Of a stretch of DNA of 64,000 bases, positions 8,137 through 16,755 are shown in pieces. Each line of letters opens with the position of its first letter. Within the stretch, counting starts at the first letter, position 1. The translations under genes and the position numbers were made by a program. Source of the DNA: DATARH01 sp963705325 (GTDB lineage: Bacteria; Pseudomonadota; Alphaproteobacteria; ATCC43930; CGMCC-115725); contig OY970069.1 of NCBI GenBank assembly GCA_963705325.1, positions 5,394,001 through 5,458,000 of the forward strand. The letters run 5' to 3'. The notes under the pieces were generated by a model, which ran no database searches, was not told the origin of the DNA, and was given only the letters and a program-made list of their open reading frames with translations.

Positions 8137-8910
8137 ATGGATTTGTCGATCGTCATCCCGGTTAAGGACGAGGCCGGCAACATCGCCCCGCTTGTCGGCG
8201 AGATCGTCGCCGCGCTCGATCCGAGCGGAATCGACTACGAGATCGTTTATGTCGATGACGGCAGCGCCGACGCAACCGCCGCCGAGATTGCCCGACTTCA
8301 AGCATCGAACCGGCGGCTGCGTCTCGTGCGGCACGCCGGTACCTGCGGCCAGAGCGCGGCGATCCGCAGCGGGGTCAAGGCAGCGCGCGCGGCATGGATC
8401 GCGACGCTCGACGGCGACGGGCAGAACGATCCGGCCGACATTCCGGCGCTGTGGCAGATCGCCCGGGCGGCGCCGGCAGATCCGCCTCTGCTGATCGCCG
8501 GACATCGCGCCCGCCGGCAGGATAGCTGGACCAAGCGCCGCGCCTCGAAGATCGCCAACGCGGTGCGCCGGGCCATGCTGCACGACGACACGCCCGACAC
8601 TGGCTGCGGGCTGAAATTGTTTCCTCGCGCCCTGTTTCTCGACCTGCCCTATTTCGACCACATGCACCGGTTCCTGCCGGCGCTGGTGCTGCGCGAGGGC
8701 GGTATCGTGCGCTCGCTGCCGGTGAACCACCGCCCGCGCGAGCGCGGCGCGTCGAAATACGGCACCTGGGACCGGCTCTGGGTGGGGATCAGCGACCTGT
8801 TCGGCGTCTTGTGGCTACGCCGGCGGCACTCACGGCCGGCGATGCTCGAGGAGCGGCACGAACCGGAAGGCACACGCCCCAGAAAATTGCCGGCCGACTC
8901 GCTCCTATGA
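8137..8910 (+). CDS. Glycosyltransferase family 2 (dolichol-phosphate-mannose synthase-like)
   Basis: This 257-residue GT-A enzyme has the N-terminal LSIVIPVKDEAGNI motif, the VDDGSAD nucleotide-sugar site and TLDGDGQND carrying the metal-binding aspartates. It resembles the polyprenyl-phosphate glycosyltransferases of the ArnC/DPM group but lacks the C-terminal membrane helices. Its stop codon overlaps the start of the VTT membrane protein (ATGA), so the two are translationally coupled. The downstream protein could supply membrane association. Sugar and acceptor are not predictable. Confidence 0.85.
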   Translation: MDLSIVIPVKDEAGNIAPLVGEIVAALDPSGIDYEIVYVDDGSADATAAEIARLQASNRRLRLVRHAGTCGQSAAIRSGVKAARAAWIATLDGDGQNDPADIPALWQIARAAPADPPLLIAGHRARRQDSWTKRRASKIANAVRRAMLHDDTPDTGCGLKLFPRALFLDLPYFDHMHRFLPALVLREGGIVRSLPVNHRPRERGASKYGTWDRLWVGISDLFGVLWLRRRHSRPAMLEERHEPEGTRPRKLPADSLL

Positions 8911-9596
8911 GCGAAGCCAAACTCAGCGAAGCTCCGGCGATCGCGAATCTGCGCCGTATTGGCCAGGGGCTCGTCTTCGCGCTTGTGGTCGTCGGAGCCG
9001 CCGCGGCGTGGCACTGGCGGGGCAGCCTTGATCCGCTCGATCTGGCCGCGATCATTCGCGCCTATCCGATGGCGCCGCTGCTCTTTCTCGCGCTTCATGT
9101 CGTCGCCAGCCTGACCTTCGTCCCGCGGTCGCTACTGGGATTTGCCGCCGGCATCGTCTTTGGCGGGTGGTGGGGATTGCTCTGGGCGGCGCTGGGGAGC
9201 GTCATTGGGGCCATCGCGGGGTTCCTGTTGGCGCGCTACGTCCACGCGGGCCTCTTCGAACGCGCGCGTTGGAGCCGCTTCACCGCGCTACTCGAACGGG
9301 CTGAGCGCGGCGGCTGGCGCATGGTGACACTGATCCGTCTGGTGCCGGTAATCCCGCATAGCCTGAGTAACTATGCGCTGGGGCTGACACAGCTGAGGCT
9401 CGGCGACTACGCGCTCGGCTCACTCCTGGGCCAGCTGCCGCTGACCATCGCCGCGGTCGAGCTCGGCGCCGCCGGCGAGCGGGCGATGCGCGGCGCGGTC
9501 GACTGGCTGCTGCCAACAGTCATCGGTCTCGCTGCGCTGGCGTTGACCGTACTTATTCCGGCGTTCGTGCGGCGGCGGAAAGCGCCGGCGGCATAG
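8907..9596 (+). CDS. TVP38/TMEM64 (VTT domain) membrane protein
   Basis: This 229-residue protein has five or six hydrophobic segments and the VTT signature region: FVPRSLLGFAAGIVFG, GSVIGAIAGFLLARY and RLVPVIPHSLSNYALG. VTT proteins include DedA and TMEM41/64 relatives with lipid scramblase or undecaprenyl-phosphate flippase activities. A pairing with the preceding GT2 enzyme suggests transfer of a lipid-linked sugar across the membrane, which is inference. Its 3' end overlaps the 3' end of glcF on the other strand by 44 bp. Confidence 0.87.
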   Translation: MSEAKLSEAPAIANLRRIGQGLVFALVVVGAAAAWHWRGSLDPLDLAAIIRAYPMAPLLFLALHVVASLTFVPRSLLGFAAGIVFGGWWGLLWAALGSVIGAIAGFLLARYVHAGLFERARWSRFTALLERAERGGWRMVTLIRLVPVIPHSLSNYALGLTQLRLGDYALGSLLGQLPLTIAAVELGAAGERAMRGAVDWLLPTVIGLAALALTVLIPAFVRRRKAPAA

Positions 9597-10863
9597 GGCC
9601 GCCCGAGGCCCAGTCCAACAATTCGACCGGGTGCACGACAGGCAAACTCGTGCCCGCGGCGAGCTGGGCGATGCAACCGACATTGGCGGCGGCGATCGCC
9701 TGCACACCGGTCGTGGCGATATTGGCGAGCTTGCGGTCGCGCAGCGCCGTTGCCAGCTCCGGCTGCAGCAGATTAAAGGTGCCGGCCGAGCCGCAGCAGA
9801 GATGCGCCTCGGGCACGTCGACCGCATCGAAGCCTGCCGCGATCAGCAGCTCCCTGGGCTGACGGTGCAGCCCTTGGCCGTGTTGCAGCGAGCAGGCTGA
9901 ATGATAAGCGACCCGCAGCCCCTGCCCCGCTTGGGTGCGCCGCTCGATGGCGAGCGACGCGGCCACCTCCGAGATGTCGCGCGCCAGTGCGCTGATCCGC
10001 GCCGCCTTCTCGGCGTAGCCGGGATCGCTACGCAGCATGAAGCCGTAATCCTTGAGCGTCGTGCCGCAGCCCGAGGCGTTCGCGACGATCGCATCGAGCC
10101 CGCCGAGGACCATCAGACGCTCCCAGGCGTCGATATTGGCCCTGGCGAAGCCGAGCGCTGACGCTTCATCTCCCAGATGATGGGTCAGTGAGCCGCAGCA
10201 ACCGCTCCCCTCAGCGACGACGACTTCGCAGCCATGTCGGGTCAGCAGCCGGATCGTCGCTTCGTTGATCGACGGAATTAGCACTTGCTGGGCGCAACCC
10301 GGCAAGAGCGCGACGCGCATTCGTCGCTCGCCCTGGGCTGGGAAGACTTGCGGGCGATCGGTCGGCGACGGGGCGGGAACGCGGCGCGGCGCCAAGCTCA
10401 GCATCGCCCGCAATCGCACCGGCATCAGCGCAGCGAACGGCCGCCCCAGCCTTGCCACTCTGAGCGCGGTACGAAATCGCTCCGGCCGGGTCAGGACGGC
10501 GCCGAGCAGGCGCCGGAGCAGGCGCTCGGCGAGGGGCCGACGATAATGCTCCTCGATATGGCGGCGGCCATGATCGACGAGATGCATGTAATTGACGCCC
10601 GACGGGCAGGTCGTCATGCAGGCAAGGCACGACAGGCAACGATCGATGTGCGTGACGGTTTCCGCCGGGACCGGGCCGTCCTGCTCCAGCATGTTCTTGA
10701 TCAGGTAAATCCGGCCGCGCGGCCCGTCGAGTTCGTCGCCGAGCAGGACGTAGGTCGGGCAAGTCGCGGTACAAAACCCGCAATGGACGCAGGCCCGCAG
10801 GATCTTTTCCGACGCCGCGGTATCCGGGTCGAGAAGCTGCGCCGGGGTAAACTCGGTCTGCAC
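9553..10863 (-). CDS. glcF: Glycolate oxidase iron-sulfur subunit GlcF
   Basis: This 436-residue subunit has two CxxCxxCxxxCP clusters (CVHCGFCTATCP and CLSCLACMTTCP) that bind two [4Fe-4S] centres. Two later cysteine-rich CCG domains are visible as GSGCCGSLTHH and LCCGSAGTF. It passes electrons from the flavin subunits to the membrane quinone pool. The GTG at 10863 lies 2 bp past the glcE stop and fits the family N-terminus. The frame is open far upstream, but that part is antisense shadow. It is the third gene of glcDEF. Confidence 0.95.
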   Translation of the reverse strand: MQTEFTPAQLLDPDTAASEKILRACVHCGFCTATCPTYVLLGDELDGPRGRIYLIKNMLEQDGPVPAETVTHIDRCLSCLACMTTCPSGVNYMHLVDHGRRHIEEHYRRPLAERLLRRLLGAVLTRPERFRTALRVARLGRPFAALMPVRLRAMLSLAPRRVPAPSPTDRPQVFPAQGERRMRVALLPGCAQQVLIPSINEATIRLLTRHGCEVVVAEGSGCCGSLTHHLGDEASALGFARANIDAWERLMVLGGLDAIVANASGCGTTLKDYGFMLRSDPGYAEKAARISALARDISEVAASLAIERRTQAGQGLRVAYHSACSLQHGQGLHRQPRELLIAAGFDAVDVPEAHLCCGSAGTFNLLQPELATALRDRKLANIATTGVQAIAAANVGCIAQLAAGTSLPVVHPVELLDWASGGPMPPALSAAARTPE

Positions 10864-10865
10864 GC

Positions 10866-12071
10866 CTATACGCCTTCCACCATGCGGCCAGGGTTTAGGA
10901 TGTGGCGCGGATCGAACCCCTCCTTGACGCGGCGCGACAGCGCGGCGAGCGGGCCGGGCTGAGGCTCGAAGACCGGCACCGTGGCGCGCAAACCCAATGT
11001 GCCTCGGATAAGCGTTGCATGGCCGGCGCCGCCAATAGCCTCGCGAACGGCAGCGGCGCCGGCATCGCCCGGCTCGATCACCGCAAGCCATACGAGGCCG
11101 CCGCCCCAGTCGAGAAACCACACCGCATCCAACGCGCGGGCAATCGCTTGCGCGACCTCGACGCCACGGCTCGGCGCCACCGAAAGCCGCCAGATCGCGC
11201 GATCTGCCAGGCCGGCAAACGGCGTGACATTGCCGATATCGCGCCACAACGTCTGGGTCTTGGTGTCGCCGAGTTCCGCCGTCTCGCCGACGCCTGCGAA
11301 TTGCTGAAGCAACGCGTCGCGGCGGTAAGCCACCGAGGGTGCCGGCCCCTCGACGCGCAGCGCCACCGCGCCAAACCCCGACGGCAGCGACGCGAGGCGC
11401 GGCGTGCCGGGCGGCAGATAGGCCGCACCGGAGACCTCGTGCGGCGAACCGAGCGCCGCCGCCATCACCTCGACCGCGTGTTCGGCGGCGACACCGAAGA
11501 CCAGCACCGTCGCCGAGGTTTCCGGCCGCGGCAGCACTTTGACGGTGACCTCTTCCAGCGCCGCCAGAGTGCCGTAGGAGCCGGCCATCAATTTCGGCAG
11601 ATCGTAGCCGGTGACATTCTTCACCACCTTGCCGCCGGCCTTGAACGTCTCGGCGCGGCCGCTCACGCCCCGGAATCCGAGAAAATGGTCGCGCGCAGCC
11701 CCGACCTTGATGCGTCGGGGCCCCGACAAATTGCAGGCGAGAATGCCGCCCAGCGTTTGGGATCCATGCACCTGCCCCAGGAGTCCGCGCCAATCGGGCG
11801 GCTCGAAGGCGAGCATCTGCCCGGCGCCGGCCAGCGCCCGATCTATCACCGTCAGTGGGGTGGCCGCGCCGGCAGTCAACACCAACTCGCTCGGCGGGTA
11901 GTCGCGAATCCCCGACAGCCGGTTCAGATCGAGGATATGGGGCGTCTGCAGCGGCCGGCCGAGCCCGCGCTTGGTGCCGCCGGCGACCAGCTCGACCGGC
12001 TCCTCCGCCGCAAGCACCGTTGCGATCGCCTCTCGCAATTCGTCGAGACTCGACGGCACAAACCGGGTCAT
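10866..12071 (-). CDS. glcE: Glycolate oxidase FAD-binding subunit GlcE
   Basis: This 401-residue FAD-binding type 4 (PCMH) protein shows the ELVAGGTKRGLG flavin loop, a GGILACNLSGPRR segment and KVVKNVTGYDLPKLMAGS. It is the shorter flavoprotein of the three-subunit glycolate dehydrogenase that oxidises glycolate to glyoxylate. It lies between glcD (41 bp upstream) and glcF (2 bp downstream) on the same strand, the classical order. Confidence 0.94.
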   Translation of the reverse strand: MTRFVPSSLDELREAIATVLAAEEPVELVAGGTKRGLGRPLQTPHILDLNRLSGIRDYPPSELVLTAGAATPLTVIDRALAGAGQMLAFEPPDWRGLLGQVHGSQTLGGILACNLSGPRRIKVGAARDHFLGFRGVSGRAETFKAGGKVVKNVTGYDLPKLMAGSYGTLAALEEVTVKVLPRPETSATVLVFGVAAEHAVEVMAAALGSPHEVSGAAYLPPGTPRLASLPSGFGAVALRVEGPAPSVAYRRDALLQQFAGVGETAELGDTKTQTLWRDIGNVTPFAGLADRAIWRLSVAPSRGVEVAQAIARALDAVWFLDWGGGLVWLAVIEPGDAGAAAVREAIGGAGHATLIRGTLGLRATVPVFEPQPGPLAALSRRVKEGFDPRHILNPGRMVEGV

Positions 12072-12112
12072 GTCCGCAGGATAGACGTTTTAAGGCCGCC
12101 GTCGCGGTGGAT

Positions 12113-13600
12113 TCAAAACCGTGGCAACTCGGGATGCGCCAAAGCACCCTGGTGAACGTGCAGCCGGCCGAGTTCCGCACAGCGATGCAATTCGGGAAAA
12201 ACCTTGCCGGGATTGAGCAGCCCATCGGGGTCGAAGGCGCATTTGAGGCGTTCCTGGTGCGCCAGGTCGGTTTCGTCGAACATCGTGCCCATCAGGTCTC
12301 GCTTTTCGACGCCGACCCCGTGCTCGCCGGTGAGTACACCTCCAACCTCGACGCATAATTTCAGAATGTCCGCGCCGAATTCCTCGGCCCGGACAAGCTC
12401 GCCCGGCTGGTTGGCGTCGTAGAGGATCAGCGGGTGCAGATTGCCGTCGCCGGCGTGGAACACATTGGCGACCCTCAGACCGTGGCGCTTCGAGAGCACC
12501 GAGATCTCCCGCAGCACTTCGGCGAGGCGGCCGCGCGGGATCGTGCCATCCATGCAATAGTAATCGGGAGAAATGCGGCCAACTGCTGGAAACGCCGCCT
12601 TGCGCCCGGCCCAAAAACTGAGGCGCTCGGCCTCGTTCCGGCTGACCCGCAGCGACACCGCTCGGTTTTCGTGCGCGAGAGCCTCGACGATCTTCAGTAG
12701 ATGGTCGACTTCGGCCGCCGGGCCATCGAGCTCGACGATCAGCAGCGCCTCGACATCGAGCGGATATCCGGCCTTTGCATAGGCCTCTGACGCATGGATC
12801 GCCGGCCGGTCCATCATCTCCATGCCACCGGGGATGATGCCGGCGCCGATGATCGCGGCGACGCAATTGCCGGCGTCCTCGACACCGGAAAAACCCACCA
12901 GCACCGCCCGCGCGGTCGGCGGCTTCTTGAGGATGCGGACGGTGACCTCGGTGACGACCCCAAGCAGCCCCTCGGAACCCGTCATGATGCCGAGTAGATC
13001 GTAGCCTTCGGCATCGAAGTGCTTGCCGCCCAGGCGGATGATCTCGCCATCGATGGTCACGATCTCGATACCGAGCAGGTTGTTGGTGGTAAGGCCGTAT
13101 TTGAGGCAATGCACGCCGCCCGAATTCTCGGCGACATTGCCGCCGATCGTACAAGCTATCTGGCTCGACGGGTCGGGCGCGTAATAAAAGCCTGCAGCCT
13201 CGACGGCCTGGCTGATGCCAAGATTGGTGACGCCGGGCTGCACCACCGCGCAGCGATTGGTGTAGTCAATCTCAACAATCTTGTTGAATTTTGCCATGCC
13301 GAGCAGCACGCCATCGGCGAGCGGCAGGGCGCCACCCGACAGCGAGGTGCCGGCGCCCCGCGGCACCACCTTGATTCCCTGTTCCTTGCAGTAGCGCAGT
13401 ATCGCCGCAACCTGGTCCACGGTGGACGGCAGCACCGCGCAAAGCGGCGGCTGGCGATAGGCGGTCAGCCCATCGCTTTCATAAGCGCGGCGCTCGGGCT
13501 CGGCTTCAATGACCGCGTTAGCTGGAACGATGCCACGCAACGCCGCAGCGATCTCGCGCCTGCGGGCGATCACTCCGGCATCAGGCGTCGGCATTTGCAT
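12113..13600 (-). CDS. glcD: Glycolate oxidase FAD-linked subunit GlcD
   Basis: This 495-residue catalytic flavoprotein has the PCMH flavin domain (VVPRGAGTSLSGGALPL, IGGNVAENSGG) and the C-terminal FAD-oxidase domain (VFHAGDGNLHP, GGVLTGEHGVG). It converts glycolate to glyoxylate and is followed by glcE and glcF. Two ATGs lie 6 bp apart at the 5' end, and the first was taken. No glcC-type regulator is adjacent. Copy 2 of the REP-like repeat lies just upstream and may contain the promoter region. Confidence 0.95.
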   Translation of the reverse strand: MQMPTPDAGVIARRREIAAALRGIVPANAVIEAEPERRAYESDGLTAYRQPPLCAVLPSTVDQVAAILRYCKEQGIKVVPRGAGTSLSGGALPLADGVLLGMAKFNKIVEIDYTNRCAVVQPGVTNLGISQAVEAAGFYYAPDPSSQIACTIGGNVAENSGGVHCLKYGLTTNNLLGIEIVTIDGEIIRLGGKHFDAEGYDLLGIMTGSEGLLGVVTEVTVRILKKPPTARAVLVGFSGVEDAGNCVAAIIGAGIIPGGMEMMDRPAIHASEAYAKAGYPLDVEALLIVELDGPAAEVDHLLKIVEALAHENRAVSLRVSRNEAERLSFWAGRKAAFPAVGRISPDYYCMDGTIPRGRLAEVLREISVLSKRHGLRVANVFHAGDGNLHPLILYDANQPGELVRAEEFGADILKLCVEVGGVLTGEHGVGVEKRDLMGTMFDETDLAHQERLKCAFDPDGLLNPGKVFPELHRCAELGRLHVHQGALAHPELPRF

Positions 13601-13612
13601 CGGCAGAGTCTG

Positions 13613-13700
13613 TCATTGCGAGCGCAGCGAAGCAATCTCGCGCCGACCGATCCTTGAAACTTCGAGATTGCCACGGCGCCGTTCGGCGCCTCGCAACGAC
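13613..13700. repeat. REP-like palindromic repeat, copy 2
   Basis: This copy begins TCATTGCGAGCGCAGCGAAG and ends CGCCTCGCAACGAC. It keeps the inner pair AGCAATCTCG / CGAGATTGCC. It fills the gap between the divergently placed glcD 5' end and the 3' end of rpmJ. Confidence 0.8.
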
Positions 13701-13708
13701 GCCTGCCG

Positions 13709-13834
13709 TCAGCCCTGGCGCGCCTTGAAGCGCGGATTGGCCTTGTTGATCACGAACACGCGGCCGCGCCGGCGCACGACGCGGCAGTTCTTGTCGCGCT
13801 TTTTCAACGTCTTCAGCGAATTGACGATCTTCAT
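13709..13834 (-). CDS. rpmJ: 50S ribosomal protein L36
   Basis: This 41-residue basic protein matches the alphaproteobacterial L36 form. It begins MKIVNSLKTLKKRDKNC and ends in RVFVINKANPRFKARQG. It lacks the four zinc-binding residues of the shorter C+ form, so it is the zinc-independent (C-) type. The in-frame extension to 13891 was rejected because L36 always starts at the MK(I/V) position. A GGAAG precedes the ATG. Confidence 0.95.
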   Translation of the reverse strand: MKIVNSLKTLKKRDKNCRVVRRRGRVFVINKANPRFKARQG

Positions 13835-13915
13835 GTCCGGGCTTCCTTGAGGGGCGCGACCATATGAAAGCGTGCCCGCGAAGTCAATCAAAGGCGTGGT
13901 GATGAAGCTACCCGG

Positions 13916-14134
13916 CTATATCGGCTCGACGCCCAAGTCGCCTATCCGACCACGCTCTTCGTCTGTCGCGAACGATGGGACGTGAACCCGCAGTTTGAGG
14001 TTGGAATCGGCGTTTGCATTCCGAAACGTTTCAACCTTCGCGATCACCTCTTCGCAATCAGTGCATGGCTGCTCCGCCTCTATCTCCCCCGCAACACGAT
14101 ATCGCTGAACAAACCAATACCCCGCAGGCATCAT
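13916..14134 (-). CDS. Small conserved-looking hypothetical protein
   Basis: This frame encodes 72 residues. The ATG at 14134 sits 5 bases after a perfect GAGGAG. It contains a CTDCEE cysteine pair and a predicted alpha-beta layout (GYWFVQRYRVAGEIEAE...). It is divergent from the Rap1a-like gene with only 41 bp between the starts. Local GC content is lower than in neighbouring genes. No family can be named. Confidence 0.5.
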   Translation of the reverse strand: MMPAGYWFVQRYRVAGEIEAEQPCTDCEEVIAKVETFRNANADSNLKLRVHVPSFATDEERGRIGDLGVEPI

Positions 14135-14175
14135 GTTCTCCTCAATAACCTGAGCCCCAATGACAAGGAGCAAAA

Positions 14176-14581
14176 ATGAACCATCGCGTGCTCCGACCAG
14201 TGGTGCTTATTCTCTTCATTGGAATTACCCCCACCCACGCGCAGCAAAAAGGGGACAGCGTCCAGTTTTTGTACGAGAGCTGTAAGCAGGAGCTAGCAGC
14301 GGGATTGCCACGATTCTGTCTCGGTTACCTAGAAGGCGTTGCCCAATTCATGGCCACAAACGGTTACGAGCGCGGCAAGGTCTCGCCCGCCGAACTCGGA
14401 GGCGAAGTGGTACCTCACTGAGATGGGCCTTTGCCCAGGGCCTGCAATAGGAGTCCCATCTGGGGGCGCCCTGATCCAAGCATTTCTCAATTGGGCGGCG
14501 AAACATCCGGAGCATTGGGCTGATCATACGCTGCTTGGTGTCGTGCTCGCGCTGCGCTCCACGTGGCCCTGTTCAGGATAA
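14176..14581 (+). pseudogene. Rap1a/Tai-like immunity protein, frameshifted
   Basis: The frame beginning at 14176 follows an AAGGAG and encodes a signal peptide ending near THAQ. It then shows the Rap1a-type pattern FLYESCKQ...FCLGYLEGVAQFM and stops at 14421. The remainder of the fold continues in the +1 frame up to 14581: LCPGPAIGVPSGGALIQAF, KHPEHWADHTLL and a final PC. A single base change near 14400-14420 would restore one protein of about 135 residues. Rap1a/Tai proteins are periplasmic immunity factors against T6SS peptidoglycan amidases, but no effector gene lies here. A sequencing error is possible. Confidence 0.6.
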
Positions 14582-14588
14582 ATCAGCG

Positions 14589-15815
14589 TTATTTCGCCGC
14601 TTGCATACGCTGGGCGCGGCGGAGTTCGGCGGTGTCGTTGCGGCCGGCGAGAAAGGCCTTGATGTTGCGCGTCGCCTGGCGCAGCCGCTGGCGGTTCTCG
14701 ACCAGGGCGATGCGCACGAACCCCTCGCCGTATTCGCCAAAGCCGACGCCCGGCGAGACCGCGACATTGGCGCGCTCGAGCAGCAGCTTGGAGAAGGCCA
14801 GCGTCCCCATCGCCCGGAATTCCTCCGGGATCGGGGCCCAGGCGAACATCGACGCCTGCGGCGACGGGATCTCCCACCCGGCCTGGCGCAGCCCATCGAC
14901 CAGCACGTCGCGGCGCGCCTTGTAGCGCTCGCGGATTTCGGCGATGCAGTCCTGCGGGCCGTTGAGCGCCGCGGTGGCGGCCACCTGGATCGGGGTGAAG
15001 GCGCCGTAATCGAGATACGACTTCACCCGGGTCAGCGCCGCGATCAGCCGCTGATTGCCGACCGCGAAGCCGATCCGCCAGCCGGCCATCGAATAGGTCT
15101 TGCTGAGCGAGGTGAACTCGACGGCGATGTCCCTGGCGCCCGGCACCTCGAAGATCGAGGGCGGCGGCTTGCCGTCGAAATAGATCTCGGCATAAGCGAG
15201 GTCGGAGAGGATGAAGATGTTGTAGTGGCGGCAGAAATCGACGATCTCGCCGTAGAAATCGAGATCGACCGTCATCGCCGTCGGGTTGGCGGGGAAGTTG
15301 AGCACGATCGCCAGTGGCGCGGGAATTGAGTGCTTGACCGCCTTTTTCAGCTCGTCGAGGAAATCGATCCCAGGCCCGATCGGCACATGGCGCACCGAGG
15401 CGCCGGCCATGATGAAGCCAAAGGAGTGGATCGGGTAGCTCGGGTTGGGGACGATCACCGTGTCGCCCGGCGCGGTGATCGCCTGGGCGAGGTTGGCGAA
15501 TCCCTCCTTGGAGCCGAGGGTGACGACGATCTCGCTCTCGGGGTCGAGCTCGACATTGAAGCGGCGGGCGTAATAAGCGGCATAGGCGCGGCGCAGCCCG
15601 GGGATGCCCTTTGACGCCGAATAGCCGTGCGCCTTGGGGTTCTGCACCGCCTCGATCAGCTTGGCGACGATATGCGGCGGGGTCGCCCCGTCGGGGTTCC
15701 CCATGCCGAGATCGATGACGTCATGCCCGGCGGCTCGCCCCTTGGCCTTCAGCGCGTTGACTTCCGCGAAGACGTAAGGGGGCAGACGCTTGATGCGATA
15801 GAATTCTTCGGACAT
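14589..15815 (-). CDS. Class I/II aminotransferase (AlaC / LL-diaminopimelate aminotransferase-like)
   Basis: This 408-residue fold-type I PLP enzyme has the Schiff-base lysine in SLSKTYSMAGWRIG and substrate and cofactor residues in NFPANPTAM and LSDLAYAEIYFD. Relatives are annotated as glutamate-pyruvate transaminase AlaC or LL-diaminopimelate aminotransferase, and in many Alphaproteobacteria they sit beside homoserine dehydrogenase, which is absent here. The start MSEEFYRIKRLPPYVF is the family start; the longer frame to 16049 lacks similarity. Substrate is uncertain between alanine and other amino acids. Confidence 0.88.
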   Translation of the reverse strand: MSEEFYRIKRLPPYVFAEVNALKAKGRAAGHDVIDLGMGNPDGATPPHIVAKLIEAVQNPKAHGYSASKGIPGLRRAYAAYYARRFNVELDPESEIVVTLGSKEGFANLAQAITAPGDTVIVPNPSYPIHSFGFIMAGASVRHVPIGPGIDFLDELKKAVKHSIPAPLAIVLNFPANPTAMTVDLDFYGEIVDFCRHYNIFILSDLAYAEIYFDGKPPPSIFEVPGARDIAVEFTSLSKTYSMAGWRIGFAVGNQRLIAALTRVKSYLDYGAFTPIQVAATAALNGPQDCIAEIRERYKARRDVLVDGLRQAGWEIPSPQASMFAWAPIPEEFRAMGTLAFSKLLLERANVAVSPGVGFGEYGEGFVRIALVENRQRLRQATRNIKAFLAGRNDTAELRRAQRMQAAK

Positions 15816-15945
15816 GGCGATGCTTAAAAACCGGTGTTGCGAGACGCGGATTGTACGAGCGAAGCCGCAGATATGCGAGGGCGATGCTTTACAGCTCGCG
15901 AGCCGCACTCGATGCTGCGGCGAAATGACTGGGAGATAGCGGCGC

Positions 15946-16662
15946 ATGAGCGAGATCAAGGCCCTGGTGCACGACGTGTTCGGCACCGTCGTCGATTGGC
16001 GCGGCGCGGTGACCGCCGACGGCGAGGAACTGGGCCGGCGCAAGGGCATCGCCGGTGTCGATTGGCAAGACTTCGCCGATCAGTGGCGCGGGCTTTACGC
16101 GCCGTCGATGAACAAGGTGCGCACCGGCGAGCTTCCCTGGACCAATCTCGATGCGCTGCACCGCATGGCGCTCGACCAGCTGCTCGACAAGTTCGGGATC
16201 GCCGGCAAGCTCTCCGAGGACGACAAGACCTGGTTCAACCTCACCTGGCACCGCCTGAGACCGTGGCCCGATTCGGTGCCGGGCCTGACGCGCATCAAGA
16301 GGAAGTTCATCATCGCCACCTTATCGAACGGCACGGTGAGGCTCTTGACCGACATGGCCAAGCATTGCGGCCTGCCGTGGGACACGGTGCTCGGCTCCGA
16401 CCTCGTCCGCGCCTACAAGCCCGATGCCGCGATGTACCAGTCGGCGATCGAGTTCCTCGGCTCGGGCGATCCCGGCGCGGTGATGATGACCGCGGCGCAC
16501 AACAACGACTTGGTCGCGGCGGCGAAGCACGGGATGAAGACCGCCTATGTCAACCGGCCCTACGAACACGGCGCGAAGCAGAGCCGCGACTTCAAGGCCG
16601 AGCATGATTTTACGTATGTGGCCGAGAGCTTCGAGGACCTGGCGACGCAGCTGGGTTGCTGA
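15946..16662 (+). CDS. Haloacid dehalogenase, type II (L-2-haloacid dehalogenase family)
   Basis: This 238-residue HAD hydrolase has the nucleophile D10 in VHDVFGTVVDWR, the motif II Ser/Thr in ATLSNGT, the motif III Lys in RAYKPDAAMYQ and late residues in TAAHNNDLVAAAKHG. Type II enzymes hydrolyse the C-halogen bond of 2-haloacids to 2-hydroxyacids without metal. The gene stands alone between convergent and divergent neighbours. Some family members are phosphatases, so the dehalogenase activity is a family-level prediction. Confidence 0.88.
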   Translation: MSEIKALVHDVFGTVVDWRGAVTADGEELGRRKGIAGVDWQDFADQWRGLYAPSMNKVRTGELPWTNLDALHRMALDQLLDKFGIAGKLSEDDKTWFNLTWHRLRPWPDSVPGLTRIKRKFIIATLSNGTVRLLTDMAKHCGLPWDTVLGSDLVRAYKPDAAMYQSAIEFLGSGDPGAVMMTAAHNNDLVAAAKHGMKTAYVNRPYEHGAKQSRDFKAEHDFTYVAESFEDLATQLGC

Positions 16663-16755
16663 GGGCCCCGACGGCATCACACTCGGCGTTGCCAGGCGGG
16701 GGTAGACGCAGCAATATGGCGCAACGCCCAGCGATAGCCGGTTGGCCTCAGTCAC

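Noticed and set aside
10864..12225. Long open frame upstream of glcF that would make an 890-residue protein
   Set aside because: The part before 10863 is antisense or out-of-frame to glcE. glcF has a fitting GTG start and normal length without it.
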